Assembly: GCA_014526335.1 (NCBI GenBank)
Contig: JACTAT010000010.1
Span: 8,162,876 to 8,226,875 of the forward strand
Length of the DNA: 64,000 nucleotides
Source of the DNA: Chrysaora quinquecirrha
Lineage: Eukaryota > Cnidaria > Scyphozoa > Semaeostomeae > Pelagiidae
Direction of reading: 5' to 3'
The notes under the pieces are model-generated. The model was given only the letters and a program-made list of their open reading frames with translations, was not told the origin of the DNA and made no database searches. The position numbers were made by a program, and so were the translations under genes. Numbering within the stretch: position 1 is the first letter of the stretch; each line of letters starts with the position of its first letter. Positions 21,611 to 33,466 of this stretch are shown here, piece after piece.

Positions 21611-21828
21611 TTACCCCGGATGCCGATTGCCGCAGCTCGGACGTCGGGAAACGGAGCGTAATGTATGCAATTACGCCAGATTTCTATTGTTCTCTCTCAG
21701 CCAATCAGAATCCAGAAACGCTTGGTAGGTATCCAGTATGGTGGCCGAGAACCGCCATGAGACGTTTTTTTGCTTTTAATGTTATAAGAAAGTTACTTTT
21801 CAAAAAAATTTAAAATTAATAATTCAAT

Positions 21829-21867
21829 TTGATTTTCAAATTCAATCAAATTGAATTTGAAAATCAA
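21829..21867. repeat. Perfect 18-bp hairpin
   Basis: TTGATTTTCAAATTCAAT (21829-21846), a CAA loop, and the exact reverse complement at 21850-21867. Surrounding sequence (21780-21920) has further AT-rich palindromes. Confidence 0.75.
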
Positions 21868-22167
21868 TAACTAAGTTCAGATTTAAATGAAACGAGATTT
21901 AAATTGAAATCAAATCTGAAATAAAATACTGTTCCTTCCACGTGGCCGACAACCGCCATTTACGTATAATGAATAATAATGGCCGAGAGCAGCTATATTT
22001 CATGCACATGGAGGCTGTGCTTTTTGGCGGGAAAATAAGAGCAATGCCAACACGTGTGGGAGCTGACTAACTGATTTATTCTTCTTCTATCATGGAACAT
22101 CAATGTCTGCCCCCAAGAAAAATGAGTTTACGAAATGGCAGAAGTTTGCTGAAGATACGTTACCCTG

Positions 22168-22251
22168 GGTACCAGAGTCTCAAGATTGGAACCGCAGAAC
22201 AAAATGAAAAAAAATAATAATAAGTTGAGCAAAATACGAGGCTCTGGTTCC
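22168..22251. repeat. Short inverted repeat (GGTACCAGAG type)
   Basis: GGTACCAGAGTCTC (22168-22181) pairs with GAGGCTCTGGTTCC (22238-22251) at 12 of 14 positions. It resembles the ends of a small hairpin MITE; no duplication was found. Confidence 0.35.
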
Positions 22252-23462
22252 ATCCAAACAGAGTCTTGTTCTGATTATAATAGGCGCAATTCCATGTAAT
22301 CATTAATCACCACATATCGATTGGAACGACAACTCTATTGTTCTGATGTCTTTAGAATGCGTAACCAATTTTGCGCGCCTGAGGAATGTCTGCACGTATG
22401 GAATTTCAGAAAAACAAGGGCTCAGTACGTAAAATATTCATTCACATATTGCTCGATTTTGTGCACGAAAATTGGTTTAACCTAGTGGTTTTTGGGTGGA
22501 AAAATGAAAGGAAATAGCTGCTGCAACTGAATATGGAGTTATAATTTCAACATTCGTTTTTGAAACGAAGAACGGCTGTGTTGAACTTGCTGTAAACAAA
22601 GCTTAGGCCAAACCCATTGATATTCTAATAGGTTCCGATTTCTACTGGAACCTAGTCACAGGCAACTCGATTAGAGGAGAAGCGGGACCGGTAGCGATTG
22701 AAATAAAGATTTGGTATGTTCTCTCGGAATTCAGACCAAACGCACATACTCTACAGGAAATGTTCTTATAAATCAGACTCATGTCTTACGCGTAGATACT
22801 TCCACAGTAAACTCTAAAATTGCTGAACTTGGTAATGAAATTAATCAGCCTGATCTTTCAAAATTTTGGGAGTTGGAAGGCATTGGTATTTCTGGGGAAG
22901 AAGAAATGGTTTATGATAAATTTCTCAATGACATAAAATTCAATGATGGGAAATACCAAGTGGTTGAAGGCACAGCACAAATCACTCCCAGATAATTTTC
23001 AATTAAGCCAAAATCGTCTGCAAGGATTGTTGAAACGTCTAAAATCAAAGCCAGAACTCCTTAAGGACTATAACTCAGTCATCATTGATCAAATAGAAAA
23101 GTGCATAATGGAACCTGTTAATGTTAATGTAAGCTAAACTGAAAAGACGCATTATCTACCACATCACCCCGTTGTCAGAGAAGATAAAAACACAACGAAG
23201 GTTAGGATTGTGTATGATGCTTCTGCTAGAAAGCATGATGCACCATCACTAAACAGTTGTCTCCATGCGGGGCCAGGTCTCTTGCCGAATATTGCGAATA
23301 TTCTTATTCGATTTCGTTATCACCCCATTGCTCTTATTGCTGACACCCAAAAGGTTTCTAATGATTGCAGTAAATCTCGATGACCGAGATGTCCTGCGTT
23401 TCTTATGGATTGATAACATTGAAAACGAAACTCCAAGAATTATCGCTTACAGATTCTATCGT

Positions 23463-24258
23463 TGTACAATAAATCGAATTAGTTACGTGCGTCAACGCTG
23501 ATGGGTTGTTGATTGGTTCTTTTGAAGTATGAATGTCGAGGAATTTTTATTGCCTTGTTTTTTGATGGATTCTGAGGTTGTTTGTTTTATGTCTTGAATT
23601 TTGAGTCTTGAATCGTGAAGTAGATATTGAAATCGTTGAATTTATCGAACGTGTTTAAACTGCTGAACTTTAAAACTATGAACTAACTTTGATGAAACAC
23701 GTAAACTTATTTGATATACTCTTGTTTATGGATACACTCGTTGAATATACTCTTGGATTTGAATACACTCTTGTGATATAAGCTACTCTTGGAAATAGTC
23801 ATTCGATATATACTCGCTGGATTTTATAGCTGAACTTTATTGAAAAGAATTTATCGCTGAAGGGAATTTGGATTTTGACAAGACTTAAACACTTGAATTG
23901 AAAGGATATAAATATTACTCTGTTGAATATGGAACCGTAAATGGAAAGGAAGTGTTGATGAATACCACCAGGTGACGAAATTTCTTATCGTGTTTGAAAT
24001 CGTACTGAATCGTTGATGTTGATAGTCTTTGTTTTCGTTGTCGTTTATTTGTATTTAGACTGAGTTACACTGCGTACTCTATTCTGTGTTGTTTTAGTAT
24101 TTAGAATTTCGTTGTTGTTTTATTCGAACATTATACAGTCCTCTTTGATTTTGTCGTTTGATCCGAACCTAGGATTCGTTTCGTTTGAACTCAGTTTTGA
24201 GTATCTATCCTGCAGGCTTTCGGGCCAAGAATTTGAATCTAAGGCAGGCTTTTCTACA
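23463..24258 (+). repeat. 5' LTR of the nested BEL/Pao
   Basis: 796 bases, TGTACAATAAATCG to TTTTCTACA. It is preceded by the target duplication ATCGT. Confidence 0.93.
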
Positions 24259-24275
24259 TGGTCCACCGAACCAGA
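24259..24275 (+). promoter_or_regulatory. Primer-binding site of the nested BEL/Pao
   Basis: Starts TGGTCCACCGAACCAG immediately after the LTR. The TGG start fits a tRNA 3' CCA end; I cannot assign the tRNA with confidence. Confidence 0.55.
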
Positions 24276-24323
24276 TTTTGGTTGTTGTATATATTATTGA
24301 GTTTTCTTTGAAATTTTGATAAG

Positions 24324-27300
24324 ATGTCTCAGGAAGGTAACCCTAGTGGTACAGAACCCCCTAGCCAGTCAGTATCCTTAGTCTCTAGAAAGAAAAGAAT
24401 CAGGGGTGGATACAGAGCACACACTACTAAACTAGTTGGGGAATGCAAAGCTCTTCTCGAAAAAGAAAACTCTGAAAGCACTCTCATTGAACGTTTGAGT
24501 AGAAACCTTAATGATAAATCAAAATTATTAAGAGCAATAGATGAAGAGATTTTCCTTCTCGTGAATGATGATGAAATTGAAGCTACGGTCGTTGAAGCAG
24601 AGGGGTGGCAAGCTGAAATTCAAGCCTGTTTAGTAGATTTTGATGCAAAGAAATTACCTAGAGCTGCCGTTCAGCAGCCTAGCGCCAGCGCAAGCCCAAC
24701 GCCACCCTTGAATCCAGGTCCTGTTGTTTATAGCATGCAGCCAGCGAATCAAATTGCACATTTGCCAAAGTTATCATTGCCTAAGTATTCTGGTGACCCA
24801 AAACGCTGGCATGAGTTTTGGGATGCTTTTGGTGTTGTTAATGACAATAGCTCAATCACACCTGTCAATAAAATCAGACACTTGAGAACTCTATTAGAAG
24901 GAAAGGCTGCAGCAGCGATATCAGGAATCCAGACGACTGATGCTAACTATAAGATAGCTGTAGATTTGCTCAAGGACTGATTTGCACAGAAACAGATCAT
25001 ACTCAATTCTCATATTGAAGCTTTGATGAACCTCAATATTGTTTCTACTGATAAGGATGTGAAGGGTCTCAGAATTCTTGTTGATAAAATAGACACAAAT
25101 GTGAGAAGTTTGAACACTTTGGGATATGATTTAAAGGAATATGGGCCTTTTCTTAACCCTATGGTAATGAGTAAACTGCCTGATGAAGTGCGTCTGGCAG
25201 TTACGAAACAAATCAAGAACGAAGAATGGAAGCTTGGACGAATTCTTGAAATCATTAAGGCGGATTTGACTGCTAGAGAACAATGTGCCCACCTGAATGC
25301 CAAAGGTAACTACACTGTGCAAAGTAGACCTAATCGAAACGCATTTCCAACAACAGCTGCCTTGTTGAACAATGAAAATAGAGTAACTTGCAGTTTTTGC
25401 AAAAATCATCATCTCTCTGCAAAGTGCACAGTAGTGACTGATCCTGCTCAAAGGAAACAAATTTTGCTGAAACAAGGTCAATGTTTTGTGTGTCTTAAGA
25501 AAGGACACCGCTCTAGAGAATGCAAGAGCAATGTTTATTGTTTTATCTGTAAACAGCGACACCATCAAGCTATTTGCGACAGTGCGAGACCCACTTTGGG
25601 CGAAGCTAGATCACCAATGAGAAATACTCCAAACGTCACTCAGCAAGTTCAAAGAAACTTGAACCAGAATTCGCCAACAGTTAATCAGGCAAATCAGCCA
25701 TCTCCAAGGTCTATTGGTACACCTCCAGTTACACAGACCATGACAATGCATGTTCAGTCTAGAACATCTATTCTGCTACAGACAGCAAGGGGCTATATCT
25801 CATCACCAACAAATCCAAATAGTGAAAAGATATCACGTTTGATTTTCGATACTGGAAGCAAGCATTCATATATTTCTGCCAATTTGAGAGATGCTCTTCA
25901 GCTTCCTACCGTCAGCCAAGAGACCATCGAAGTAAAGGTGTTTGGTAGCGCTGCAGGAACTATTCAGACATGTGATATTGTACAGTTTTGTGTCCGAAGC
26001 TCTTATAACGGACTCTGTGTTTATGTGACGGCCTATGTTGTTCCAATTCTCTGTGCGCCTCTCTCAGAACAAGCTATCAAATTTGCAGCAAGCAGTTATC
26101 CTCATTTAGCTGGACTTTGCCTCGCTGATTATCGAGCTGAAATTAATCAAGAACTAGACTGTGAAATACTGATTGGATCAAATTACTATTGGCGCTTTAT
26201 GTCTGGACGTGGGATAAAAGGAGAAAGAGGCCCATCTGCATTAGAATCAACTCTAGGATGGATATTGTCAGGCCCAGTTGACGATTATCCATGTACAGGA
26301 ACAGCTGAAGTGAATGTTGTACAAACGCATGTCTTGAAGCTTGAAGCTATAGTGCAGGAAGATCAAACAACACTTGAAGAACAAGTTTCTTAATTTTGGA
26401 AACTTGAGTCCATTGGAGTACTCAAGGCAGAACAGTCTGTGTATGAGTCATTCAAGGAAGAAATATCATTTACTGAAGGACGCTATGAAGTTAAACTCCC
26501 TTGGAAACCTGATCATCCAGTATTGCTGGACAACTACAAAATTAGTAAGAAGCGACTGGAAGGTTTGCAACGAAAGTTAGATAATAATATTCCTCTATTC
26601 AAAGAATATGATGCCATCATTAGAGAGCAAGAACAGAAAGGCGTTATCGAGAGAGTTGCAAGAAACCAAGAAGCACTAGTAGGGAAGACTACATACCTTC
26701 CACATCACCCAGTGGTTCGCGAAGACAAAGCGACGACCAAGGTTCGCATAGTGTATGATGCGTCAGCAAAAAGTGCTGAAGGAACATCACTAAATAGATG
26801 CCTCTATACAGGTCCTTGCCTTCTCAAAACCGTTGCTGAAATTGTCGCAAGATTAAGAATGTACCCAATAGCACTAAGCGCTGACATTGAGAAGACATTC
26901 TTAATGATATCAGTCTGTCCAGATGATAGAGACGCTCTTCGTTTTCTATGGTTCAATGATATTAACTTGCCTGCTCCTGAAATAATCACCTACCGATTTA
27001 AAAGAGTAGTCTTTGGGGTGTCGTGCAGCCCATTCTTGCTCAATGCAACATTGAAGGAACACTTGGAGCGTAACATGAAGGAAAATCCAGAAGTATGCAC
27101 AAAGCTTCTTAATAGTCTTTACGCAGATGACGTAAACACAGGAGGTTATACTGTCGACGAAGTATTGAAAATCTATGATGCGTCAAAAATGATAATGAGA
27201 AAGGGAAACTTTAACTTGCGAAAATGGCTGTCAAACTCTGAAGAAGTGACGTCATATATTCTTTCGAGAGAATCCGAAACGATAACAGAAGAGAAAAACA

Positions 27301-28679
27301 AGGACGTCACTGCTGAGAAGTGGACGAGCATAAAATCTTAGGATTGAAATGGGATAATAAAGAAGATACATTCATTTTGGAACTCTCAAAACTAGCTAAT
27401 TGATAGTTTTCGTAAAACAGAAGCAACAAAACGCAGTGTATTGAGTCTCATTGCAAGAATCTTTGATCCTGTTGGACTTATCTCTCCGGTTACAACACCA
27501 CTGAAAGTTTTTCTCCAGAAGCTATTTCTTGAAAAGATTGGATGGGATGAAGCTCTTCCCAAATACCTGAATGATGAATTGACGAAACTCACAGCTCAAA
27601 TAATGCGTTTAAGTAAAATCTCAGTACAAAGATACTACTTTTCTGATATAAGGGAGAAACCCTCTGAAATACAGTTGATGGGATTCTGTGATAGTTCAGA
27701 ACAGGCCTATGCTGCTTGTGTATATGCAAAGATAACCGTTAACGGAAAATCTAAGGTCAATCTCGTCATGTCAAAGTCAAGAGTCGCACCACTCGGAAAG
27801 ATAACTCTACCTAGACTTGAACTTTTATCTGCGCTTATTCTCGCTAGACTTATCAATTTGGTAAAGCAAGCATTAACCCCTCTGTTTAATGTGACAATAG
27901 TCAGATGCTGGACCGACTCCATCGCTGCATTCTATTGGATAAACGGCGAGCAGAAGGAGTGGAAAGTATTCGTGGAAAATCGTGTTCAAGAAATTAGAAA
28001 GCTTACACCAAGAGATGTCTGGAATCATTGTCCAGGGCATCAAAATCCAGCTGATATTCAGAATGTAATCAACCGAACCTCCTGAAACCTGCTTACAAGA
28101 AATGAGGTCCTCTGAAAAAGGCACAGAAAACACAACACTCCTGGTTGATACCAGAGAACAGCCCTGTATATCAAAAGCCATTGACTGCATGAGATACAGC
28201 TCATATGAAAGGCTCCTCCGAGTAACGGCATACGTCCTACAATTTATTCAGAAATGTCGAAGTAAATCTAAGAACAAAGAAATGATAACAACCGAAGACG
28301 TACAAAAGGCCGAAATGTACTGGATACCAGATATGCAATCTACTCTTAAAGGGGAAAAGCTTCGCGAAGTTGAGAAACAATTAAGACCATTTATAGATGA
28401 TGACGGAATTATTCGCTGTCAAGGACGACTCGAACATGCAGATCTTACCTACGAAACGAAATACCCGACATTGATTCCTAGAGATCATTTTGTTACTACA
28501 CTTATCATATGCAAATATATCCGCTGGAAACTCAAATCGGTCAAGGTCAAGAAAACCAAATTGTAAATGAAGAAGATGAAACTGGAATGACCACCCGAAG
28601 AACAAAGCGTGTAGCTGATGCTGTTGCAGAAGAGTCATTTAAGATTATTGACCAGTTCGAGAATGAAGAAGAGTTCTAG
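24324..28679 (+). pseudogene. BEL/Pao Gag-Pol with in-frame stops and integrase deletion
   Basis: Starts at the ATG at 24324 (MSQEGNPSG). Gag runs on past an in-frame TGA (24978) to three Cys/His knuckles (25387-25575), then an aspartic protease (FDTGSKHSYIS near 25850). A TAA (26391) interrupts before RT, whose active site is YADD (27120-27131). RNase H follows with its end damaged near 28050. A local double frameshift lies at about 27335-27400. The integrase keeps its N-terminal region and then jumps to the far C-terminal tail ending at 28679, so the catalytic core is absent. The first two stops are explained by single C-to-T changes in one frame, so the copy is only lightly mutated. Confidence 0.85.
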
Positions 28680-28706
28680 GTTATACTGAACTGGTCAAGG
28701 GGGGAG

Positions 28707-29502
28707 TGTACAATAAATCGAATTAGTTACGTGCGTCAACCCTGATGGGTTGTTGATTGGTTCTTTTGAAGTATGAATGTCGAGGAATTTTTATTGCCTT
28801 GTTTTTTGATGGATTCTGAGGTTGTTTGTTTTATGTCTTGAATTTTGAGTCTTGAATCGTGAAGTAGACATTGAAATCGTTGAATTTATCGAACGTGTTT
28901 AAACTGCTGAACTTTAAAACTATGAACTAACTTTGATGAAACACGTAAACTTATTTGATATACTCTTGTTTATGGATACACTCGTTGAATATACTCTTGG
29001 ATTTGGATACACTCTTGTGATATAAGCTACTCTTGGAAATAGTCATTCGATATATACTCGCTGGATTTTATAGCTGAACTTTATTGAAAAGAATTTATCG
29101 CTGAAGGAAATTTGGATTTTGACAAGACTTAAACACTTGAATTGAAAGGATATAAATATTACTCTGCTGAATATGGAACCGTAAATGGAAAGGAAGTATT
29201 GATGAATACCACCAGGTGACGAAATTCCTTATCGTGTTTGAAATCGTACTGAATCGTTGATGTTGATAGTCTTCGTTTTCGTTGTCGCTTATTTGTATTT
29301 AGATTGGGTTACACTGCGTACTCTATTCTGTGTTGTTTTAGTATTTAGAATTTCGTTGTTGTTTTATTCGAACATTATACAGTCCTCTTTGATTTCGTCG
29401 TTTGATCCGAACCTAGGATTCGTTTCGTTTGAACTCAGTTTTGAGTATCTATCCTGCAGGCTTTCGGGCCAAGAATTTGAATCTAAGGCAGGCTTTTCTA
29501 CA
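28707..29502 (+). repeat. 3' LTR of the nested BEL/Pao
   Basis: 796 bases, same ends as the 5' LTR, followed by ATCGT. Confidence 0.93.
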
Positions 29503-31630
29503 ATCGTGTCGTGTTTGGATTAACATCAAGCCCATTTCTTCTCAATGCCACATTGCGAAAGCATATTTCCAATTTTGGGAATGAACACCCCGAAATCGTG
29601 AAAAAGTTGCTACACTCATTTTTTGTTGATGATATGAATACTATGAATACTGTATACTGATATGATGATATGTGGGAGAAACAGTTGAAGAAACGTTTGA
29701 GATCTATAGAATTGCTAAGAACATTATGAAGGCTGGTAACTTTGAATTGAGAAAATGGTGTACAAACTCTAATGAACTAAGGTCTTTGATTTTAAAGAAT
29801 GAAACTGAGTCAATCAAAACTTCTATTTCAACGAAGGAAGATTCGAATAAATCATCACCCGTAAACTCTAACATGTTTGAAGAGGATTCTACTTGTTCGA
29901 AATTTCTCACTGTAAATAGTAATAATGCAACAATTGAAGGAGGAAATCAAAGAGTCTTGGGAATTTAATTTAAATGAACTCTGCACTTTGGCAGCACAGT
30001 TGCCCTTCACAAAACGAAATGCGTTGAAATTGATTGCGAAAATATTTGACCCATTGGGTCTTTTGTCACCAATCGTTATCACTGCAAAATGCATCTTGCA
30101 AGATCTGTGTCGACACAAGGTATCATGGGATGAACCACTTACTGAATCACTATGTGAGAAATGGACTAAATGGCTTCGAGGCATTCAAGCACAAGAGTCG
30201 ATCAGTATACCTCGTTGCTATTTCGTGCATTCGAAAACTGTCTCATCTGTACAATTACATGGATTTTGCGATAGTTCAAATTACGCCTACGAGCAGCGGT
30301 TTATATTTGCACTGAATCTCAATCAGGTATTAAAACTCGCTTGGTGATGGCATAAACAAGAGTCGCGCCATTGAATAATGTAACCATCCCAAGACTACAA
30401 TTACTCTCTTGTTTGATTTTATCTCGACTCATAAATCTTGTTGAAGAAGCTCTTTCACCAGTAGTAAACATTGAACGTATCTACTGTTGGTCAGACTCAA
30501 TCACTGCGTTGTATTGGATAAAGGGGGTGGAAAAGGACTGGAAAGTTTTCATCGATAATCGAGTACAGGAAAGAAGAAAACGCACAGATTCTGGATCATG
30601 GTATCATTGTCCAGGTATTCAAAACCCTGCGGATATTCCATCAAGAGGTGTTACTCCTAAACGATTAGCAGGTTGTTCACATTGGTGGACAGGTCCTGAA
30701 TGGCTTCAATCAGATGAGTCCAATTGGCCTTCAGATAAACATGCATCGGAAACTCCACGTGAATGTTTAACCGAACTGAAAGGAGCATCAAATCAGTTTC
30801 TGTCTTTACTGCATCGGTCTCGAAACTACATTCATTGTATATAGAACGTATTATTAACCCAGAAAGATTCAATTTGTATTCTAAACTTCTTCGCATAACA
30901 ACCTACGTCTTACGATTTCTACGTAATTGTCGCAAAAGGGACAACAAGGAAAGCGAAATCTCTGAAATCGATCAATCTGAATTACTGTGGATTGAAGCAG
31001 TAAAACGGCAATTCAAGGTCGAGAAGGTAAACAATGTTGAAGCTCAACTTGGATTATTTTCTGATCAAAACGGAATAATTCGATGTCGTGGTAGAATTGA
31101 AAAGTCAAGTCTCATTTATCAGTCTAAATATCCAGCGTTGTTACCACGTGATAACTTCATTACTACGCTAATCATATGACATTGTCATGAAAGGGATTTT
31201 CACAAAGGTGTCAAAGAAACATTGTCTGAAATTCGTACTCGAATTTGGATTTGCAGAGGAAGACAATCAGTAAAGAAGGAATTAAATCAGTGCGTCGTCT
31301 GCAATAGAATTCAAGGGAAACCGTTTTCTACTCCACCTACAATGGACTTCCCGTCTTTTCGTGTCAAGGAAGACTACGCCTTCATGAGTGTAGATGTGGA
31401 TTTCGCAGGACCGTTGTTTATTAAACGTAACAGAATGTTAGAGGATGACGAGAATAAATCAAATGAAATGTCAAAGACTTATTAAAAGTACAAATTAGCT
31501 GTATATACACATATCTACTATATACGTTTTCATACTCCATGTGCATACAAAGTTTCAACTTTGCTTGGTCTCAAAAGAATGTTAGTTTCTCTTCGTTAAA
31601 AAGTCTATTTTGAAATCACCATAGGCCATG

Positions 31631-32763
31631 TTATATCAGGTCGTTGTAGTGAAAGCCAAAAGAATATCCTGGTTGATCCTGGTCGTCGAAAGTTCCTGTA
31701 TAGCCATAAAGAACCGTGTTGGTCATATTATCGCTCAAAGTAATTTGGCATCTGCAATCTGCAAGCGAAAGATTGATAGTTAGATAGTAGATGTTCGTAA
31801 ATTTCTGGATAACGTTACGCTGCAACAGACCTATGAGAAGGCAAAAAGTCCACAAACGGTCCTATAATCCGACCAAAAAGTCACAGAACAGGACCCATAA
31901 ACTGGGCAATATACTGCAAACTAACCCATAATTCATGCAGACGACATGTATATTCTCTCTAACCTCCAGGAGTTAGTCCCCTCACTCGACGAAATTCTTG
32001 ACAAACTCTTCATTTTCGAAGGCAAGGAACGATTCGTGCATGTTGTTTACGTGTTTAAAAAATCACAAAACGGAGGAGGAAAATAATATTTGAACTTACC
32101 GCAAAAGTAAAAGAATATGCCAAGATGTGAGTCTGCTAATTTCTTGGTTAGAACGATCTGTTGAGAAAAGAGTCAGACCAGTGAGAGTAAGAGCAAACTC
32201 AACATTTGGCATAAGAAAGAGAAGTGTTCTTATTACCTCTTTTGAAATTTGTTTATTACGATTAAAATTTAAACTAGTTTAACCATTTGCCGGCAAGTAA
32301 AATAATATGTATTTTCAAACTCCAAACAAAATTAAAGTTTTAATTTTCACAGCAACGTTTTAGATAGTTTGAATTGTGGCGCGCAATATTTTACATGAGA
32401 AAAAATTGGATTTTATCAGGCCAAAGTACTCTTTATTATCACCATTAAGTCTTTCTTCTTATTTTCAATCTCTTAATATAATTTCTATGCTCTAACTTAC
32501 TTGCTCTTTAAATAGTTAGCCACAGTTTGTTTTTACATTATTGCTCAGTTATATTATTGAAGTTTTGTTGAGGCCTGACGTTGTGCATCCTTGCTCTTCT
32601 TTGAGCCCAAACGTAATTTGAAAGATAGAAATAAGAATAACTAAGACCTAACGATGTTGAGAAAATTGTTACTTGTACAAAGCAAACATTAAAAAAATCG
32701 AAAGGGAAATAGAAAAGCAATTATACTTACCAAAAAACCAAACATTTCTAGGAAAAACAGCAT
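31631..32763 (-). CDS. Candidate three-exon gene for a small, possibly secreted or membrane protein
   Basis: Minus-strand model with exons 32763-32731, 32157-32100 and 31758-31631. It gives 219 coding bases and 72 residues. All junctions are canonical: donors GTAAGT after 32731 and after 32100, and pyrimidine-rich CAG acceptors before 32157 and 31758. The frame stays open across both joins. The N-terminus (MLFFLEMFGFLIVL) is hydrophobic like a signal peptide or membrane anchor. A small Cys cluster (CDCRC) and an acidic, aromatic C-terminus (GYSFGFHYNDLI) follow. I do not recognise the family. It lies between the BEL remnant and the transposase-like gene and does not resemble their proteins. 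A short out-of-frame ATG precedes the start. Expression is unproven. Confidence 0.45.
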
Positions 32764-33108
32764 AAATACAGCAGCATGCTTGCAGTTGCAGACAAGAAAT
32801 TTCTTTCGCAAGAAATTCGTTAAACTTTACAAGGAGAGCCAACGAATCAGACAGCTTTCAGACCGGACACATGGTTTTTCCAAGTCTTCATTCGCGGGAA
32901 CATGGAATTTTGTTTACTTCTGAGTCAATTTTTTTTCTGAAAACTAATAATTTTCCTGTCGTTTTTGAGTCCCTGTGAAGAATTTCGAGATTTGTGCTCG
33001 ATTTCATTATTTTTGATGAATATTGAGAAGTTGTTTTTTTACTTACGAACAATAAATAGATACCCAAAAAACCTCTTCGCTCCACCTCTGTCAGTGAATA
33101 TTCTTCAG

Positions 33109-33356
33109 TAGTCCGGGAGTCTAACTAAAATTATCATCATTTGTGGGAAAAATTTTTTATAAAGCTGAAACTTTGCACAGAGTCTCCCTAGGGTATGTAG
33201 ATTACGGGGAAAAAATTCCCCATGATTCCAAGTGGGAGAACCCTCTTTTCCAGCCCCTTTTGTAATTGCACATGCGCGAAAAAGCGGAAATAAAAGTTTC
33301 TTCAAATATAGACATATTATATATCATTTTTTTGGAAATTTCATGCTGAACAACTT
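33109..33356 (+). repeat. Terminal repeat (R) next to the transposase-like gene
   Basis: About 248 bases beginning TAGTCCGGGAGTCTAACTAA. It closely matches, in opposite orientation, the right terminus 51933-52179 of the AATT-flanked element, and more loosely that element's left terminus 46229-46435. It ends about 110 bases before the transposase-like start codon, as expected for a left terminal inverted repeat. No matching inverted copy to the right was found for this copy other than the one at 52179, whose flank does not match. Confidence 0.7.
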
Positions 33357-33466
33357 TTGGCTGAGAGTAAAGCCTCTGGCCTCTGGCTTTAGCGGCTTTG
33401 TGTGGAATCTCGTCTCATAAGGGTGTGACAAATACTAACAAGCAAAATTCCAAAGTATTCAAAAGT

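Larger units (their letters stand above)
23463..29502 (+). mobile_element. BEL/Pao LTR retrotransposon, young but integrase-deleted
   Basis: 6040 bases with 796-base LTRs (23463-24258 and 28707-29502). It is flanked by the 5-bp duplication ATCGT (23458-23462 and 29503-29507) and has a polypurine tract (AAGGGGGGAG) before the 3' LTR. Removing it restores the reading frame of the older BEL/Pao RT, so this is a clean nested insertion. By eye the LTRs differ at about a dozen positions, nearly all transitions. The interior has Gag, protease, RT and RNase H, but the integrase core is deleted, so it could move only with help from another copy. Confidence 0.93.
22605..31515 (+). pseudogene. Older BEL/Pao pol fragment, split by a younger BEL/Pao element
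   Basis: Left part 22605-23462: the conserved block after the protease (KPIDILIGSDFYWNLVTGNS), the RT N-terminus, and RT blocks ending in a YRFYR motif. Right part 29503-31515: RT resumes exactly at that motif (VVFG), with SPFLLNAT and a FVDD-type active site near 29620. RNase H follows (about 30000-30650), ending in NPADIPSRG, then the integrase N-terminus with C-C finger (near 31290) and VDFAGPLF. The right part stops in the integrase core near 31515. No LTRs of this copy are visible. Several frameshifts and stops show old decay. The interrupting element spans 23463-29502. Confidence 0.8.

Noticed and set aside
22080..22210. Plus-strand 34-codon frame starting MSAPKKNEF
   Set aside because: Overlaps a small hairpin repeat and has no support beyond an open frame.
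31950..32088. Plus-strand 46-codon frame starting MYILSNLQELV
   Set aside because: Antisense within an intron of the minus-strand candidate gene; no splice signals or recognisable motif.
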